Made by a program: the position numbers and the translations under genes | Notes under the pieces: generated by a model | What the model saw: only the letters and a program-made list of their open reading frames with translations | Databases searched by the model: none | Told to the model about the DNA's origin: nothing | Part shown: one piece after another, positions 8,782 to 19,617 of the stretch | Layout: each line of letters opens with the position of its first letter | Numbering within the stretch: the stretch's first letter is position 1 | Assembly (NCBI RefSeq): GCF_002778015.1 | Contig: NZ_NJPP01000008.1 | Location: forward strand, 290 to 53,867 | Source: Bartonella tribocorum | GTDB taxonomy: Bacteria > Pseudomonadota > Alphaproteobacteria > Rhizobiales > Rhizobiaceae | Direction: 5' to 3' | Length of the DNA stretch: 53,578 bases

Positions 8782-9114
8782 TTTTCGCATTTTTTCATGG
8801 CTGGACAATTGACAAAACAAAAAATAATAGAAGGCTTCTCTGATATATTTTTACGTTGTTTAAATTGATTCATTTATCAATTTCATTATAAATGAGGGAA
8901 ATACTCACAAATTTTTTCAAAAAAATAAAAAAGATAATTGTTGATTATCCTCTTTTATTCTTATCATATATTTCTATAATGAGTAACATCTCTTCAAGAA
9001 AAAGATGATGGTTAACTTGATAGAATTTAAGTCAAGGGGCTGCCTTTTATTATCATTGTATAAGTGGTGAGAGTGGTGATAAATGTTGTTTGCGGATAAA
9101 AGGTAAAGTTATTC
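8782..9114. other. Gap between comEC and rpiA
   Basis: There is no supported gene. A perfect 8-bp inverted repeat, AAATTGAT/ATCAATTT with a 6-base spacer, lies at 8862-8883. A TATAAT hexamer at 8975-8980 is a candidate -10 box for rpiA, but no good -35 box is found at 16-18 bp. Confidence 0.4.
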
Positions 9115-9819
9115 ATGGATGTTCAGCAGTTAAAAAAAAGAGCCGCTGTTAAAGCGCTTGAATTTATTGAAGATGATATGCGGCTTGGTATCGGATCTGG
9201 TTCAACTGTTAATGAATTTATTCGTCTTCTTGGTGAGCGTGTTGCAGATGGTCTGCGTGTAACTGGTGTTGCTACTTCACAATATTCTGAACAACTCTGT
9301 CATAAGTTTGGAGTGCCTGTTCGCACTTTAGAAGAAATGCCTGAGCTGGATCTTGATATTGACGGAGCAGATGAAATTGGTCCTGAGATGATGCTCATTA
9401 AAGGAGGAGGGGGAGCATTGTTGTATGAAAAAATTGTTGCATCGGCATCTCGTGCAATGCTCGTTATTGCTGATGAAACAAAAGTGGTCAAAAGACTTGG
9501 TGCTTTTCCACTACCGATTGAAGTAAATCCATTTGGTGTCCAGACTACATGCAAAGCCATCGAAAAAGCCGCTAATGACTTAGAACTTTCTGGAGGAATT
9601 GCATTGCGAATGAATGGAAACAATCCTTTTAAAACAGATGGTGGTCATTTTATTCTTGATGCATTTTGGGGATGCATTTTGCAGCCCAAATTATTGTCGG
9701 ATGCACTTCTTGCCATTCCTGGCGTTGTTGAGCATGGTCTTTTTTTGGGGTTGGCTTCACGTGCAATTGTCGCTATGGTTGATGGTCAAATAAAAGTTTT
9801 AGAGCCATTTGATTTTTAG
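9115..9819 (+). CDS. rpiA: Ribose-5-phosphate isomerase A
   Basis: The 234-residue enzyme interconverts ribose-5-phosphate and ribulose-5-phosphate in the non-oxidative pentose phosphate pathway. It has the substrate loop GSGSTVNEF (28-36), Asp83 and Asp86 in [10 protein letters not shown], Lys96 and the catalytic base Glu105 in [12 protein letters not shown]. These match E. coli Asp81, Asp84, Lys94 and Glu103 with a constant offset of two. The length is normal. AAGG precedes the ATG. A 97-base gap separates it from the DUF2059 gene downstream, possibly in the same transcript. Confidence 0.97.
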   Translation: MDVQQLKKRAAVKALEFIEDDMRLGIGSGSTVNEFIRLLGERVADGLRVTGVATSQYSEQLCHKFGVPVRTLEEMPELDLDIDGADEIGPEMMLIKGGGGALLYEKIVASASRAMLVIADETKVVKRLGAFPLPIEVNPFGVQTTCKAIEKAANDLELSGGIALRMNGNNPFKTDGGHFILDAFWGCILQPKLLSDALLAIPGVVEHGLFLGLASRAIVAMVDGQIKVLEPFDF

Positions 9820-9916
9820 AAAAGACATTTACAGGGTGATGTGTTAGCACAATTAAAAAAATTTTTGGGTAGAATAACGAATTTAAATTATAATTAGCGA
9901 TTGGGGTAATCATTAA

Positions 9917-10474
9917 ATGAGAGTAATATTTTCTTTTCAGCGTTTTTTCGTATATCTTGGTGCAATTGCCATTTTTTTTGTGAATATTGGAATGGTTCAC
10001 GCACAAGGTGTGAGTGATCAACATTTAGATTCAGCCCGAAAGACGATTAAGGCCATTCATGCAACGGATCAATTTGATAATTTTTTACCAAATGCAGTCC
10101 ATGATTTCAAAAATCAACTGATCAGTGATGATCCGAATTTGGCAACAGATATTTCTAATATCGTTGATAAGAACGCACTTGCTTTAATTAAAAAGCGCTC
10201 TGATCTAGAAAAAGAGATCGCTCATGTGTATGCAAAATATTTTACTCAAAAAGAGCTTGATGCAATCACAGCATTTTATAATTCTGATACCGGTAAAAAG
10301 TTTTTGACAGAGGTTCCCAATATTGCACGTGATTCCTATTCTGCATTTGATGTATGGCGTTCTACCTTTATGGAGGAACTTGTAGAAAATGTGAAAAAAG
10401 AAGTGACTGAAAAACTTAATTTGAATAATTCTGCGACGCCTACGAAATCAGAGGCTTCAGAAAATAAAAAATAA
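9917..10474 (+). CDS. DUF2059 domain protein, exported
   Basis: This 185-residue protein has a signal peptide (basic start, hydrophobic core about 11-26, likely cleavage after VHA near residue 29) and is predicted to be periplasmic. The body matches the alpha-helical DUF2059 family, with the hallmark YAKYFTQKELDAITAFYNSD followed by a TGKKFL stretch. Family function is not established. The C-terminal tail is Lys/Glu-rich. It follows rpiA and is closed by two consecutive terminator-like hairpins, so it ends the rpiA transcription unit. Confidence 0.85.
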   Translation: MRVIFSFQRFFVYLGAIAIFFVNIGMVHAQGVSDQHLDSARKTIKAIHATDQFDNFLPNAVHDFKNQLISDDPNLATDISNIVDKNALALIKKRSDLEKEIAHVYAKYFTQKELDAITAFYNSDTGKKFLTEVPNIARDSYSAFDVWRSTFMEELVENVKKEVTEKLNLNNSATPTKSEASENKK

Positions 10475-10491
10475 TTTGATTGAAGTCATAA

Positions 10492-10545
10492 CAGAAATCG
10501 GCAGTTTCTGATTTTTTAAAGAGCGGCGGTTTTCCCGCCGTTTTT
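10492..10545 (+). terminator. Tandem intrinsic terminators after the DUF2059 gene
   Basis: The first hairpin pairs CAGAAA (10492-10497) with TTTCTG (10505-10510), followed by six Ts. The second pairs CGGCGG (10524-10529) with CCGCCG (10535-10540), followed by TTTTT. The second is unusually GC-rich for this region and is a good rho-independent terminator. Confidence 0.85.
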
Positions 10546-10678
10546 AATATTTTAATTAAGGGGCTGTTTTTTTAGACGATTGCTTTATAGAAAAATGCTC
10601 CTTTAAAAGAAAAAAAACTTTCATTTGATAATAAATGACCTTAGCTTATTGTTGTAAGTATATGAGAAGGAATAGTTT

Positions 10679-12070
10679 GTGGGTTCTTTTGATTTTGATT
10701 TATTTGTTATTGGAAGTGGGTCTGGTGGGGTGCGTGCAGCACGTCTTGCTGGAGGACTTGGTAAGCGTGTTGCTATAGCGGAAGAATATCGTATAGGGGG
10801 AACCTGTGTTATTCGTGGTTGCGTTCCCAAAAAGCTTTATGTTTATGCTTCACAATATGCAAAAGAATTTAAGAAAAGCATGGGTTTTGGGTGGAAATAT
10901 GCGGAGCCAATTTTTAGCTGGGAAAAGTTGGTTGAAGCTAAAAATAAAGAAATATCAAGATTAGAAGGGCTGTATCGTAAGGGGTTAGAAAATAATAATG
11001 TGCATATTTATGAAAGTCGTGCTACTTTTATTGACGATCATACATTAGAGCTTTCAGCTACGGGTGAGCGGGTGACTGCGGAAAAAATTTTGATTGCAAC
11101 GGGGGCAAAAGTTGCACCAAATAAGACCATAGAAGGTGGTGATCTTTGCCTGACTTCTAATGAGATTTTTGACCTTGATAAACTCCCGAAATCAATAGTT
11201 ATTGTTGGTGGAGGGTATATTGGTGTTGAGTTTGCTGGTATTTTTCATGGACTAGGTGTCAAAACAACCCTCCTTCATCGTGGTGATTTAATTCTCCGTA
11301 ATTTTGATCATGATTTGCGCCAATTGCTCAGCGATGCAATGATTGAAAAAGGAATTTCTCTTCTCTATGGAGTCACAATTTCTAAAGTGAAAGCTGTAGA
11401 AAACTATTATGATATTGTTTTATCAAATGGGCAAACAATTAGCACTGATAAAGTTATGTTAGCCACGGGGCGTATGCCCAATACCGCTGATTTAGGACTT
11501 GAGAGGGCAGGTATAGAAGTTAATGAATTGGGTGCTGTTATTGTTGATGAGAAAATGACAACAAATATCCCCCATATTTGGGCTGTGGGGGATGTCACGG
11601 GGCATATTCAATTAACACCTGTTGCGATATATGATGCGATGTGTTTCGTTAAGACAGCATTTGAGAATATTCCCACAAAACCTAATTATGATTTAATTAC
11701 AACAGCAGTTTTTTCACAGCCCGAGATTGGGACGGTAGGTCTTTCAGAAGAAGAGGCAATACAGCGTTATAAGCATCTTGAAATTTATCGTACAGTCTTT
11801 CGTCCTATGCGTAATGTTCTGTCTGGTAGTTCAGAGAAAATGTTTATGAAGCTCATTGTTGATGGTGAAAGCCGTATTGTTGTAGGTGCTCATATTTTAG
11901 GAGAAAACGCTAGTGAGATGGCACAACTTATTGGAATATCTCTCAAGGGAAAGCTGACAAAGGATATCTTTGATGAAACAATGGCAGTGCATCCAACAAT
12001 GGCAGAAGAATTGGTAACGATGTATAAACCAAGTTATATATATGAAAATGGGAAGAAAATAGAAAGTTAA
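10679..12070 (+). CDS. gor: Glutathione-disulfide reductase
   Basis: This 463-residue FAD enzyme reduces GSSG with NADPH and maintains the cytoplasmic thiol pool. It has the FAD-binding GSGSGG (12-17), the redox-active pair Cys43 and Cys48 in GGTCVIRGCVPKK, the NAD(P)-binding GGGYIGVEFAG (about 178-188) with Arg residues after LLH that fit NADPH preference, and the C-terminal His438-Glu443 dyad in HPTMAEE. The start is GTG, with AAGGA about 10 bases upstream. The pseudo-symmetric domain order is complete and there is no truncation. Confidence 0.96.
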   Translation: MGSFDFDLFVIGSGSGGVRAARLAGGLGKRVAIAEEYRIGGTCVIRGCVPKKLYVYASQYAKEFKKSMGFGWKYAEPIFSWEKLVEAKNKEISRLEGLYRKGLENNNVHIYESRATFIDDHTLELSATGERVTAEKILIATGAKVAPNKTIEGGDLCLTSNEIFDLDKLPKSIVIVGGGYIGVEFAGIFHGLGVKTTLLHRGDLILRNFDHDLRQLLSDAMIEKGISLLYGVTISKVKAVENYYDIVLSNGQTISTDKVMLATGRMPNTADLGLERAGIEVNELGAVIVDEKMTTNIPHIWAVGDVTGHIQLTPVAIYDAMCFVKTAFENIPTKPNYDLITTAVFSQPEIGTVGLSEEEAIQRYKHLEIYRTVFRPMRNVLSGSSEKMFMKLIVDGESRIVVGAHILGENASEMAQLIGISLKGKLTKDIFDETMAVHPTMAEELVTMYKPSYIYENGKKIES

Positions 12071-12141
12071 ACAATACCCCATAGTGTGGTAAAAAGTTTT
12101 TGACATGCCAAGCTGTAAGCTTAATTTTTAGAGAGAGTATA

Positions 12142-13533
12142 ATGATAAAAGAATGGGCACCTAACTCTTGGAGAAAAAGGCCGATTAAACAAGTTCCGAC
12201 ATATCCGGATAAGGCTATATTGGAAGATGTTGAACGAAAGTTGAGAAGCTATCCTCCTTTGGTCTTTGCCGGTGAAGCACGTGATTTAAAAAATGAATTA
12301 GCCGCTGTTGCGAAAGGCAAGGCTTTTTTATTGCAAGGTGGTGATTGTGCTGAAAGTTTTGCAGAACATGAGGCTGATAATATCCGTGATTTTTTTCGTG
12401 TATTTTTGCAAATGGCCATTGTTTTAACCTTTGGTAACTCTAAGCCTGTTGTTAAAATTGGTCGTATTGCGGGCCAATTTGCAAAGCCCCGCTCTTCTGA
12501 TATAGAAAGCAAAGAAGGAATTGAATTTCCCGTTTATCGGGGGGATATTATTAATGGCATTGAATTTGGAGCCGATTCTCGTATTCCAGATCCGCAACGG
12601 ATGTCTATGGCTTATCGTCAATCTGCGGCAACACTTAATCTATTACGTGCGTTTTCACAAGGTGGCTATGCTAATTTAGAAAATGTTCACACATGGATGT
12701 TGAGTTTTATTTCTAATAGTCCTCAGGGGGAACGTTATGAATTATTGGCAGGGCGTATTTCTGAAGCAATTGATTTTATGCGTTCCATAGGGATTACATC
12801 CAAAACGCATTCTTCATTGCGTGAAACATCTTTTTATACCAGTCATGAAGCGCTTTTGCTTGGTTATGAAGAGGCTTTGACGCGGATTGATTCAACTTCA
12901 GGAAATTGGTATGCAACATCTGGCCATATGTTATGGATTGGTGACCGCACACGTCAAATTGACCATGCTCATGTTGAATATTGTCGCGGTATTAAAAATC
13001 CTATAGGGTTAAAATGTGGTCCTTCCATTGAGCCTGATGAGCTTTTAAAATTAATTGATATTTTAAATCCTGAAAACGAACCGGGGCGGCTTACTCTTAT
13101 TACACGCTTTGGATATGATAAGGTTGAAAGTTATCTGCCTAAACTCATCCGTGCTGTTGAACGCGAAAAGCGTGAGGTTATATGGTCATGTGATCCAATG
13201 CATGGAAATACGATTACGGCCAATGGTTATAAGACCCGTCCCTTTGATTATGTTTTAAAAGAAGTAGAGGATTTTTTTGCAGTGCATCGTGGAGAGGGAA
13301 CGTATCCAGGAGGGATTCATATTGAGATGACAGGTCGTGATGTCACTGAATGTACGGGTGGGGCGCATGCTATTTCTGTTGATGATTTATCTGATCGTTA
13401 TCATACGCAATGTGATCCACGCTTAAATGCAGATCAAGCGTTAGAGTTGGCTTTTCTTGTTGCTGAACTCCTTAAAAAAGACCGTGCAGCTGATCCGTTA
13501 GCACTTGCTGCTGGTGGGGCTGTTGGTGGGTAG
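12142..13533 (+). CDS. aroF: Class II (plant-type) 3-deoxy-7-phosphoheptulonate synthase
   Basis: The 463-residue enzyme condenses phosphoenolpyruvate with erythrose-4-phosphate, the entry step of the shikimate pathway. It belongs to the class II family: metal-binding Cys69 in [14 protein letters not shown], the KPRSS segment, [12 protein letters not shown], and SCDPMHGNT with a metal-ligand His. The open frame extends upstream to TTG 12100, but ATG 12142 follows GAGAGAG and gives the family N-terminus ([10 protein letters not shown]). It lies 71 bases after gor, probably co-transcribed. The symbol varies between annotations (aroF, aroG, aroA-II). Confidence 0.94.
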   Translation: MIKEWAPNSWRKRPIKQVPTYPDKAILEDVERKLRSYPPLVFAGEARDLKNELAAVAKGKAFLLQGGDCAESFAEHEADNIRDFFRVFLQMAIVLTFGNSKPVVKIGRIAGQFAKPRSSDIESKEGIEFPVYRGDIINGIEFGADSRIPDPQRMSMAYRQSAATLNLLRAFSQGGYANLENVHTWMLSFISNSPQGERYELLAGRISEAIDFMRSIGITSKTHSSLRETSFYTSHEALLLGYEEALTRIDSTSGNWYATSGHMLWIGDRTRQIDHAHVEYCRGIKNPIGLKCGPSIEPDELLKLIDILNPENEPGRLTLITRFGYDKVESYLPKLIRAVEREKREVIWSCDPMHGNTITANGYKTRPFDYVLKEVEDFFAVHRGEGTYPGGIHIEMTGRDVTECTGGAHAISVDDLSDRYHTQCDPRLNADQALELAFLVAELLKKDRAADPLALAAGGAVGG

Positions 13534-13661
13534 GCGAAAATTTGTCTGACATTTTTTATTTTAGATCATTATGGCAGAAAAGAGTTTTTACAAAGTAATT
13601 TTTTTTTGAAGATGAAGAATAAAGTTGTCGTTGTCAAACTGATAAAGTGATACAAAATCTT

Positions 13662-15323
13662 ATGAAAAATAACTTTCGAATAGCTGTTGCTCAATTAAAT
13701 CCTATTGTCGGTGATATTGAGGGAAATTTTTCTCTAGCCGCTATGGCACATCAAAAGGCTAAAGAAGAGGGGGCTGACCTTGTTTTATTGACTGAGCTTT
13801 TTATAAGCGCTTATCCACCGGAAGATCTTGTTCTAAAATCTGCTTTTACAAAAACATGTGAAGAGGCTGTTGAGAGGTTAGCAAAAATAACCATAGGCGG
13901 ACCAGGAATTGTCATTGGTCTTCCATTAAAACGCAATGGCAATATTTACAACGGTGTCATGCTTCTTGATGAAGGGAGCATCATTGCCGAAAGCTTGAAG
14001 TTTGATTTGCCTAATTATGCTGAGTTTGATGAAAAGCGTCTATTTTCTCCAGGACCACGTCCTGAGCCCATTATTTACCACGGGATAAAATTGGGAATAG
14101 TGATTTGTGAGGATCTATGGAATGATTTCTCCCTTAGTACAGAGCTTAAGGATAAAGGCGCTGAAATTATTCTTGCTCTTAACGGATCTCCCTACTATTG
14201 TAATAAAACCTTAAAACGTATAGACGTTGTTCATACACAAGCTCTACAATCTGGAGTGCCAATTATCTATGCTAATCAAGTGGGTGGTCAAGATGAGCTG
14301 GTTTTTGATGGGGGGTCTTTTGCCTTAAACGGAAAAGGTGAAAAGGTGTTTCAAATGAAACACTTTGACAGCCATCTTGCTTTGAGCCATTGGCAACAAA
14401 CAATGACGGGATGGCACTGTATTTTAGGCCCTAATGAAAGTCTTTTCAATGGATTAGCGGCTGATTATCAAGCTTGTGTTTTAGGTTTGAAAGATTACGT
14501 TAATAAAAACGGCTTTAAGGATGTTGTCCTTGGTCTTTCAGGAGGCATTGATTCAGCCCTGTGTGCGGCAATGGCGGTGGATGCTCTTGGTGCTGAGAGG
14601 GTTCGCACCATTATGATGCCCTATCATTATACTTCGCAAGAATCATTGAAAGATGCCAAAGAATGTGCTGATCTTTTAGGATGTCACTATGAAATCATAT
14701 CGATTGCACAACCCGTTGATGCGTTTTTGAATACAATGGCACCTGTTTTTTTAGGGTTACCCTCTGATGTCACAGAAGAAAATCTTCAAAGTCGTATACG
14801 CGGTACACTTTTAATGGCTCTTTCAAATAAATTCGGCTCAATGGTGGTAACGACAGGCAATAAGTCAGAAATGGCTGTGGGATATGCAACACTATATGGT
14901 GATATGAATGGCGGGTTTAATCCTCTTAAAGATATCTATAAAATGCAAGTTTATGCCTTGGCTGAGTGGCGCAATAAAAATTATTTGCACAATTTAAAAG
15001 GACCAGAAGGAATTGTCATTCCATCCAATATTATAGAAAAAGCGCCTTCTGCAGAGTTGCGGGAAAATCAAAAAGATGAAGATTCTCTTCCACCTTATCC
15101 TATTCTAGATGATATTTTGCAATCTCTTGTAGAAAATGACATGAGTATTGGTGATATTGTTCAACGCGGATATTCGCGGGGAATTGTTGAGAAAATTGAA
15201 CAGCTTCTTTATGGTGCTGAATATAAAAGGCGACAATCTGCACCTGGTGTAAAAATTAGTTATAAGAATTTTGGACGCGATCGTCGTTACCCCATTGTCA
15301 ATCATTTTCGTGATAAAAGTTGA
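13662..15323 (+). CDS. nadE: Glutamine-dependent NAD+ synthetase
   Basis: The 553-residue two-domain enzyme makes NAD from nicotinate adenine dinucleotide, ATP and glutamine. The N-terminal nitrilase/glutaminase domain carries Glu45 (LLTELF), Lys113 (SLKFDLPNY) and Cys149 (IVICEDLW). The C-terminal synthetase domain has the pyrophosphatase loop SGGIDS (293-298) and the [18 protein letters not shown] region. I used ATG 13662, because the upstream GTG (13647) lacks a good ribosome-binding site. The gltX2 ATG follows 11 bases after the stop, so the two are likely one transcript. Confidence 0.96.
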   Translation: MKNNFRIAVAQLNPIVGDIEGNFSLAAMAHQKAKEEGADLVLLTELFISAYPPEDLVLKSAFTKTCEEAVERLAKITIGGPGIVIGLPLKRNGNIYNGVMLLDEGSIIAESLKFDLPNYAEFDEKRLFSPGPRPEPIIYHGIKLGIVICEDLWNDFSLSTELKDKGAEIILALNGSPYYCNKTLKRIDVVHTQALQSGVPIIYANQVGGQDELVFDGGSFALNGKGEKVFQMKHFDSHLALSHWQQTMTGWHCILGPNESLFNGLAADYQACVLGLKDYVNKNGFKDVVLGLSGGIDSALCAAMAVDALGAERVRTIMMPYHYTSQESLKDAKECADLLGCHYEIISIAQPVDAFLNTMAPVFLGLPSDVTEENLQSRIRGTLLMALSNKFGSMVVTTGNKSEMAVGYATLYGDMNGGFNPLKDIYKMQVYALAEWRNKNYLHNLKGPEGIVIPSNIIEKAPSAELRENQKDEDSLPPYPILDDILQSLVENDMSIGDIVQRGYSRGIVEKIEQLLYGAEYKRRQSAPGVKISYKNFGRDRRYPIVNHFRDKS

Positions 15324-15334
15324 GTATTTTTTTA

Positions 15335-16708
15335 ATGGTTAAAGTTCGTTTTGCCCCTTCTCCGACAGGTTATATTCATATTGGTAATATCCGTAGTGCT
15401 CTTTTCAATTGGCTTTATGCGCAAGCGCATAAAGGAGAATTTATTTTGCGCTATGACGATACAGACGTTGAACGTTCTAAACAAGAATATATCGAAGCTA
15501 TTGCTGTTGACCTTGAATGGCTTGGTATTCAACCAGATGCAATTTATTACCAATCTAAGCGATTTAGTCGATATGACGAAGTGGCAGAAATTCTCAAACA
15601 ACGTGGTCTTCTTTATCCTTGTTATGAGACAGCGGAAGAATTAGAGCGGCGTCGTAAAATCCAGCTTTCACGAAAACTGCCTCCCATTTATGACCGTGCA
15701 GCATTGAAGCTGACAGAAGAAGACAAAAAAAACTTTGAATCACAAGGTCGTAAACCCCATTGGCGTTTTCTTCTTCCTAATTTTGAAAATGATCCTTTGC
15801 AAACAAAACGAACAGAGATTTGCTGGAATGATGCCGTAAAGGGAAAGCAGACGATTGATTTGGCTTCTCTTTCAGATCCTGTTCTTATTCGTGAAGATGG
15901 AACCTATCTTTATACATTACCATCTGTTGTGGATGATGTAGATATGGCCATTACACATATTATTCGTGGTGATGATCATATTACAAATACAGGTGTTCAG
16001 ATTGCTCTTTTTAAAGCTCTTGGTGCAGAATTACCTGTTTTTGGTCATACTAATTTATTGGCAACAGTTTTAGGAAAAGGATTTTCAAAACGTAATAATG
16101 ATCTTTCTATTCGTTCTCTACGAGAAGAAGGATTTGAATCGATGGCTGTTCAGTGTCTTGCTGTTTTGATTGGAACATCACAAAATGTGCATCCCTACCC
16201 CCATCAAGCAGCGCTTTTAGAGCATTTTAATTTACAAGATACATCAAAATCGGTTGCAAAATTTGATATTGCTGATCTTTGTACTTTGAATAGTCATCTT
16301 GTTCATGAACTAAATTATGAAGACGTTAAAATGCGTCTTAAAAATCTTTCTATTGAGGGAGAAAAAGCGGCGTATTTCTGGGATACGATAAGAAGTAATA
16401 TTGATAAAGTCAACGAAGCTGTCTTATGGTGGAAAATCATTCACGATGAAAAGAGTTTTGATACAGTGGCAGTAGAAGACCGTACATTCGTGCAGCAGTC
16501 ACTTAATTTCTTACCTGAAGGTGTCTTGAAGGATGAAAGTTGGCAAGTCTGGACGACAGCATTAAAAGAAAAAACGGGGCGGAAAGGGAAAGCTTTATTT
16601 ATGCCATTACGTCAAGCACTTACGGGCATGGATCATGGACCTGAAATGGGAAAGCTTTTGCAGCTTTTAGGGCGAGAAAAAGTCATAGAAAGACTCTCTA
16701 AAAAATAA
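15335..16708 (+). CDS. gltX2: Glutamate-tRNA ligase, second copy
   Basis: This 457-residue class I synthetase is paralogous to the copy at 4962-6392. The signature motif is HIGN at 15-18 and the KMSKS-type loop is GFSKR at 249-253, both slightly divergent from the first copy. [10 protein letters not shown] (211-220) is conserved. A start in the open frame at TTG 15320 would overlap nadE. ATG 15335 matches the family start ([11 protein letters not shown]). Duplicate GluRS with divided tRNA(Glu)/tRNA(Gln) specificity is known in some bacteria using GatCAB. Such a division is an inference here. Confidence 0.95.
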   Translation: MVKVRFAPSPTGYIHIGNIRSALFNWLYAQAHKGEFILRYDDTDVERSKQEYIEAIAVDLEWLGIQPDAIYYQSKRFSRYDEVAEILKQRGLLYPCYETAEELERRRKIQLSRKLPPIYDRAALKLTEEDKKNFESQGRKPHWRFLLPNFENDPLQTKRTEICWNDAVKGKQTIDLASLSDPVLIREDGTYLYTLPSVVDDVDMAITHIIRGDDHITNTGVQIALFKALGAELPVFGHTNLLATVLGKGFSKRNNDLSIRSLREEGFESMAVQCLAVLIGTSQNVHPYPHQAALLEHFNLQDTSKSVAKFDIADLCTLNSHLVHELNYEDVKMRLKNLSIEGEKAAYFWDTIRSNIDKVNEAVLWWKIIHDEKSFDTVAVEDRTFVQQSLNFLPEGVLKDESWQVWTTALKEKTGRKGKALFMPLRQALTGMDHGPEMGKLLQLLGREKVIERLSKK

Positions 16709-16770
16709 AAGCAACTTTTTAACAGCACGTTTTTTATTTATTTTACGCTTACAGAGAGTAAAGGTCGATT

Positions 16771-18177
16771 CTATCTACGCGTTTTTATGAGCATGAATGC
16801 AGGAATATCATCACCAAATCCAAGAGGCGCGAAACTCTTATTTTTTCGAAGGCGCTGTTGCTTGGAAGGATTTTCTTTCCCATTCACGTTTTTGATATAA
16901 TCTATTTTATTCTCTTTTATAGTTTTTTTAGGGTGAGCAGTAGGTGCTTTTGAAGCCGTTTTCTTTGATGATAGTGAAGATTTTTTCTTTGTCACAACAC
17001 TATCTTCTATTTGATCATCGGTTGTTAAAGTCGAGAGATCTCCATTGAGCCATTCAATTTTCTCATGACTCATTTCCTCAATGGCGTTGATGTATTTTTG
17101 ATCAGCTTTGGTGACGATTGTAAAAGCTTTTCCACGACGATTTGCTCGTCCTGTACGACCAATTCGATGGATATAGTCTTCAGCATGTATAGGAACATCA
17201 TAATTAAACACATGACTTACGGCTGGAATATCGAGCCCACGGGCTGCAACATCAGAAGCAACCAGAAGTGTCAGTTTATTATTTTTAAAATCGGCTAGGG
17301 TATTCATGCGTGAATATTGATCCATATCTCCATGAAGTGCTCCTACACTAAAGTTATGTTTGATGAGCGATCTAAAAAGTTCAGAGATATCTCTTTTTCT
17401 ATTACAGAAAATAATAGCATTTTGAAGCTTAGAACCTTCATTTTGGATAAGCTCTCGTAAAACCGCTCTTTTATCCCATGATTTATTTCCAGATTTGACA
17501 AGCCGTTGTGTAACTGTGGTTGCTGTTGAGGATGCTTTTGTAACTTCAACAGATACAGGAGAATGTAAAAATTGTTTCGTGAGCTTTGTAATTTCTGGCG
17601 CCATTGTCGCAGAAAAGAACAAAGTTTGACGCGTGAAAGGGGTTAGTTTACAGATCCGTTCTATATCAGGAATAAAACCCATATCCAACATGCGATCAGC
17701 TTCATCAATAACAAGGATTTCAACACCCATTAAGAGTAATTTACCACGCTCGAAATGATCAAGCAGACGCCCTGGTGTTGCTATAAGAACATCAGCTCCT
17801 CGTTCAAGTTTACGATCTTGGTGTTCAAAAGAAACCCCACCAATTAAAAGAGCAACATTTAAACGATGATTTATTCCGTATTTATCGAAATTTTCTTCAA
17901 TTTGAGCTGCGATTTCCCGTGTTGGTTCTAAGATGAGTGTACGGGGCATTCGTGCTCTTGCACGACCTTGTTCAAGGAGAGTGAGCATAGGCAATACAAA
18001 AGAGGCGGTTTTACCCGTTCCTGTTTGAGCAATTCCTAGAACGTCTTTTCTTTGAAGAACATGAGGAATTGTTTCACTTTGAATAGGGGTTGGAACTGTA
18101 TATCCCGCTGACTTTACTGCATTAATAACCTTTTCGGAAAGACCTAAATCATCAAAACTATTCAAAGATGGTGTCAT
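16771..18177 (-). CDS. rhlE: DEAD-box RNA helicase, RhlE-like
   Basis: The 468-residue ATP-dependent RNA helicase probably serves ribosome assembly or RNA turnover. Motifs in order: Q-motif region (PTPIQSETIP, 29-38), motif I AQTGTGKT (50-57), motif II DEAD (158-161), motif III SAT in LFFSATMAPE, then the helicase C domain with ARGLDIP and HRIGRTGR. A basic, low-complexity C-terminal tail (VVTKKKSSLSSKKTASK onward) is typical of RhlE-type RNA-binding ends. The frame extends to TTG 18189, but ATG 18177 gives the normal N-terminus. It stands alone, convergent with gltX2. Confidence 0.93.
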   Translation of the reverse strand: MTPSLNSFDDLGLSEKVINAVKSAGYTVPTPIQSETIPHVLQRKDVLGIAQTGTGKTASFVLPMLTLLEQGRARARMPRTLILEPTREIAAQIEENFDKYGINHRLNVALLIGGVSFEHQDRKLERGADVLIATPGRLLDHFERGKLLLMGVEILVIDEADRMLDMGFIPDIERICKLTPFTRQTLFFSATMAPEITKLTKQFLHSPVSVEVTKASSTATTVTQRLVKSGNKSWDKRAVLRELIQNEGSKLQNAIIFCNRKRDISELFRSLIKHNFSVGALHGDMDQYSRMNTLADFKNNKLTLLVASDVAARGLDIPAVSHVFNYDVPIHAEDYIHRIGRTGRANRRGKAFTIVTKADQKYINAIEEMSHEKIEWLNGDLSTLTTDDQIEDSVVTKKKSSLSSKKTASKAPTAHPKKTIKENKIDYIKNVNGKENPSKQQRLRKNKSFAPLGFGDDIPAFMLIKTRR

Positions 18178-18325
18178 TTTTTTTATCAATTGCTCTGTGC
18201 TTTTAACTTTGCTATCTCAATGATAAGTACAACCAATATTCTCCACTCTTAAAGAGTGTTAAAATGCTTTCAAAAAAAGCCAACTATAACAATCATATAT
18301 ATATATAACGCGCATAATACAATCA

Positions 18326-19099
18326 TTAATAGCGAAATTGTTCTGATAAAATGCGCTCATCCCATGAATGACTTGAGTCAAAAAGGATTGAAGCTGTTAC
18401 TTCTGTTGCCATTGAAATAGTCACTGAGTGGACGGATTTAACTTCAACATTATCAGCAGCAGCATTGACAGGGCGTTTGTTAGGTTCGAGCATATCAAAA
18501 CGCACCGTTACTGTATTGGGAAGCAATGCGCCGTGCCAACGTCTTGGGCGAAAAGGGCTAACGGGCGTGAGGGCCATAAGGGGGGCCATAAGGGGTAAAA
18601 TAGGTCCCTGTGCTGATAAATTATAAGCGGTTGATCCTGCTGGTGTCGCAACGAGGACACCATCACAAATTAATTGTTCCATGCGTACGTTATGATCAAT
18701 GGTGATGCGAATTTTTGCTGCTTGATAAGATTGCCGAAAGAGGGATACTTCATTAATTGCAAGCGCTTCGATAGATTCTTGACATTCAGCTTTTGCAATC
18801 ATGCGCAAGGGATGAATTTCTTTTTTATGGGCGACAGCAATACGATTGGGCAATTTTTCTTCATGAAATTCATTCATAAGAAATCCTACAGAACCTTGAT
18901 TCATGCCATAAATAGGTTTTCCAGTGTTCATAATGTCTCGTACGGTTTGTAACATTGTTCCATCCCCACCGATTGCAACAACAATATCAGTTTCTTCCAG
19001 AGAAGAATGACCATAAACGGAAATTAATTTATGGGCAGCCTCGATAGCTTCCTCAGTTTCTGCGGAAATAAAATGAAAGCGACTTGGTAATGTAGTCAT
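18326..19099 (-). CDS. nadK: NAD kinase
   Basis: The 257-residue enzyme phosphorylates NAD to NADP. It has the ATP/NAD-binding GGDGTM (44-49), GMNQGSVGFLMNE (about 74-86), and the NEVSLFR and VATPAGSTAYNLSAQGPI segments that form the NAD site. Its length is typical for alphaproteobacterial NadK. NadE, which makes NAD, is encoded about 4 kb away. The gene stands alone between the helicase and a 269-base gap that precedes tRNA-Arg. Confidence 0.95.
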   Translation of the reverse strand: MTTLPSRFHFISAETEEAIEAAHKLISVYGHSSLEETDIVVAIGGDGTMLQTVRDIMNTGKPIYGMNQGSVGFLMNEFHEEKLPNRIAVAHKKEIHPLRMIAKAECQESIEALAINEVSLFRQSYQAAKIRITIDHNVRMEQLICDGVLVATPAGSTAYNLSAQGPILPLMAPLMALTPVSPFRPRRWHGALLPNTVTVRFDMLEPNKRPVNAAADNVEVKSVHSVTISMATEVTASILFDSSHSWDERILSEQFRY

Positions 19100-19368
19100 T
19101 TTTAAATTATCCTGATATTTATAATTTATCTTGTAACTTATTTTTTGAGAATTTTGAAGTTGTAATAAAAGCTCCTTTTATAATAAAAAGAGTATTGAAG
19201 ACAAAGAAGCTATTATCAAGATAAAGTATCATTGTAAAAAGAAAGAAGATTGCGCGTCGTTAGATAATTTACAAATAAGTGATTTTTTTAATAGAATGAT
19301 AATTTAGCATTGCAGCTGAGAGTATGATTAGTTAAAAGACCACCACTGATATTAATAATCAGTTTTAA

Positions 19369-19445
<77 letters not shown>

Positions 19446-19617
19446 AACTTCTCAAGTTGATATCATCATAAATAATAATATCACCTAAAAAGAAGAAAAT
19501 TTCCTTTTTTATGAAAATCGTTATGTGAGTTGTGTATTAAGTTTTGTAGCGAATAAGAAAAGGATTTTAAGAGAAGTAAAATTTACGGCTTCATCTATAA
19601 TTTTTTGGTTATTCATT

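Noticed and set aside
12100-12127. TTGACA plus TAATTT as a promoter for aroF
   Set aside because: The spacing (16 bp) is acceptable, but transcription would start within or after the Shine-Dalgarno sequence of ATG 12142.
19525-19617. Upstream hydrophobic extension of the ERF fragment
   Set aside because: It is not part of the ERF family and has no ribosome-binding site, so it is probably a chance open stretch.
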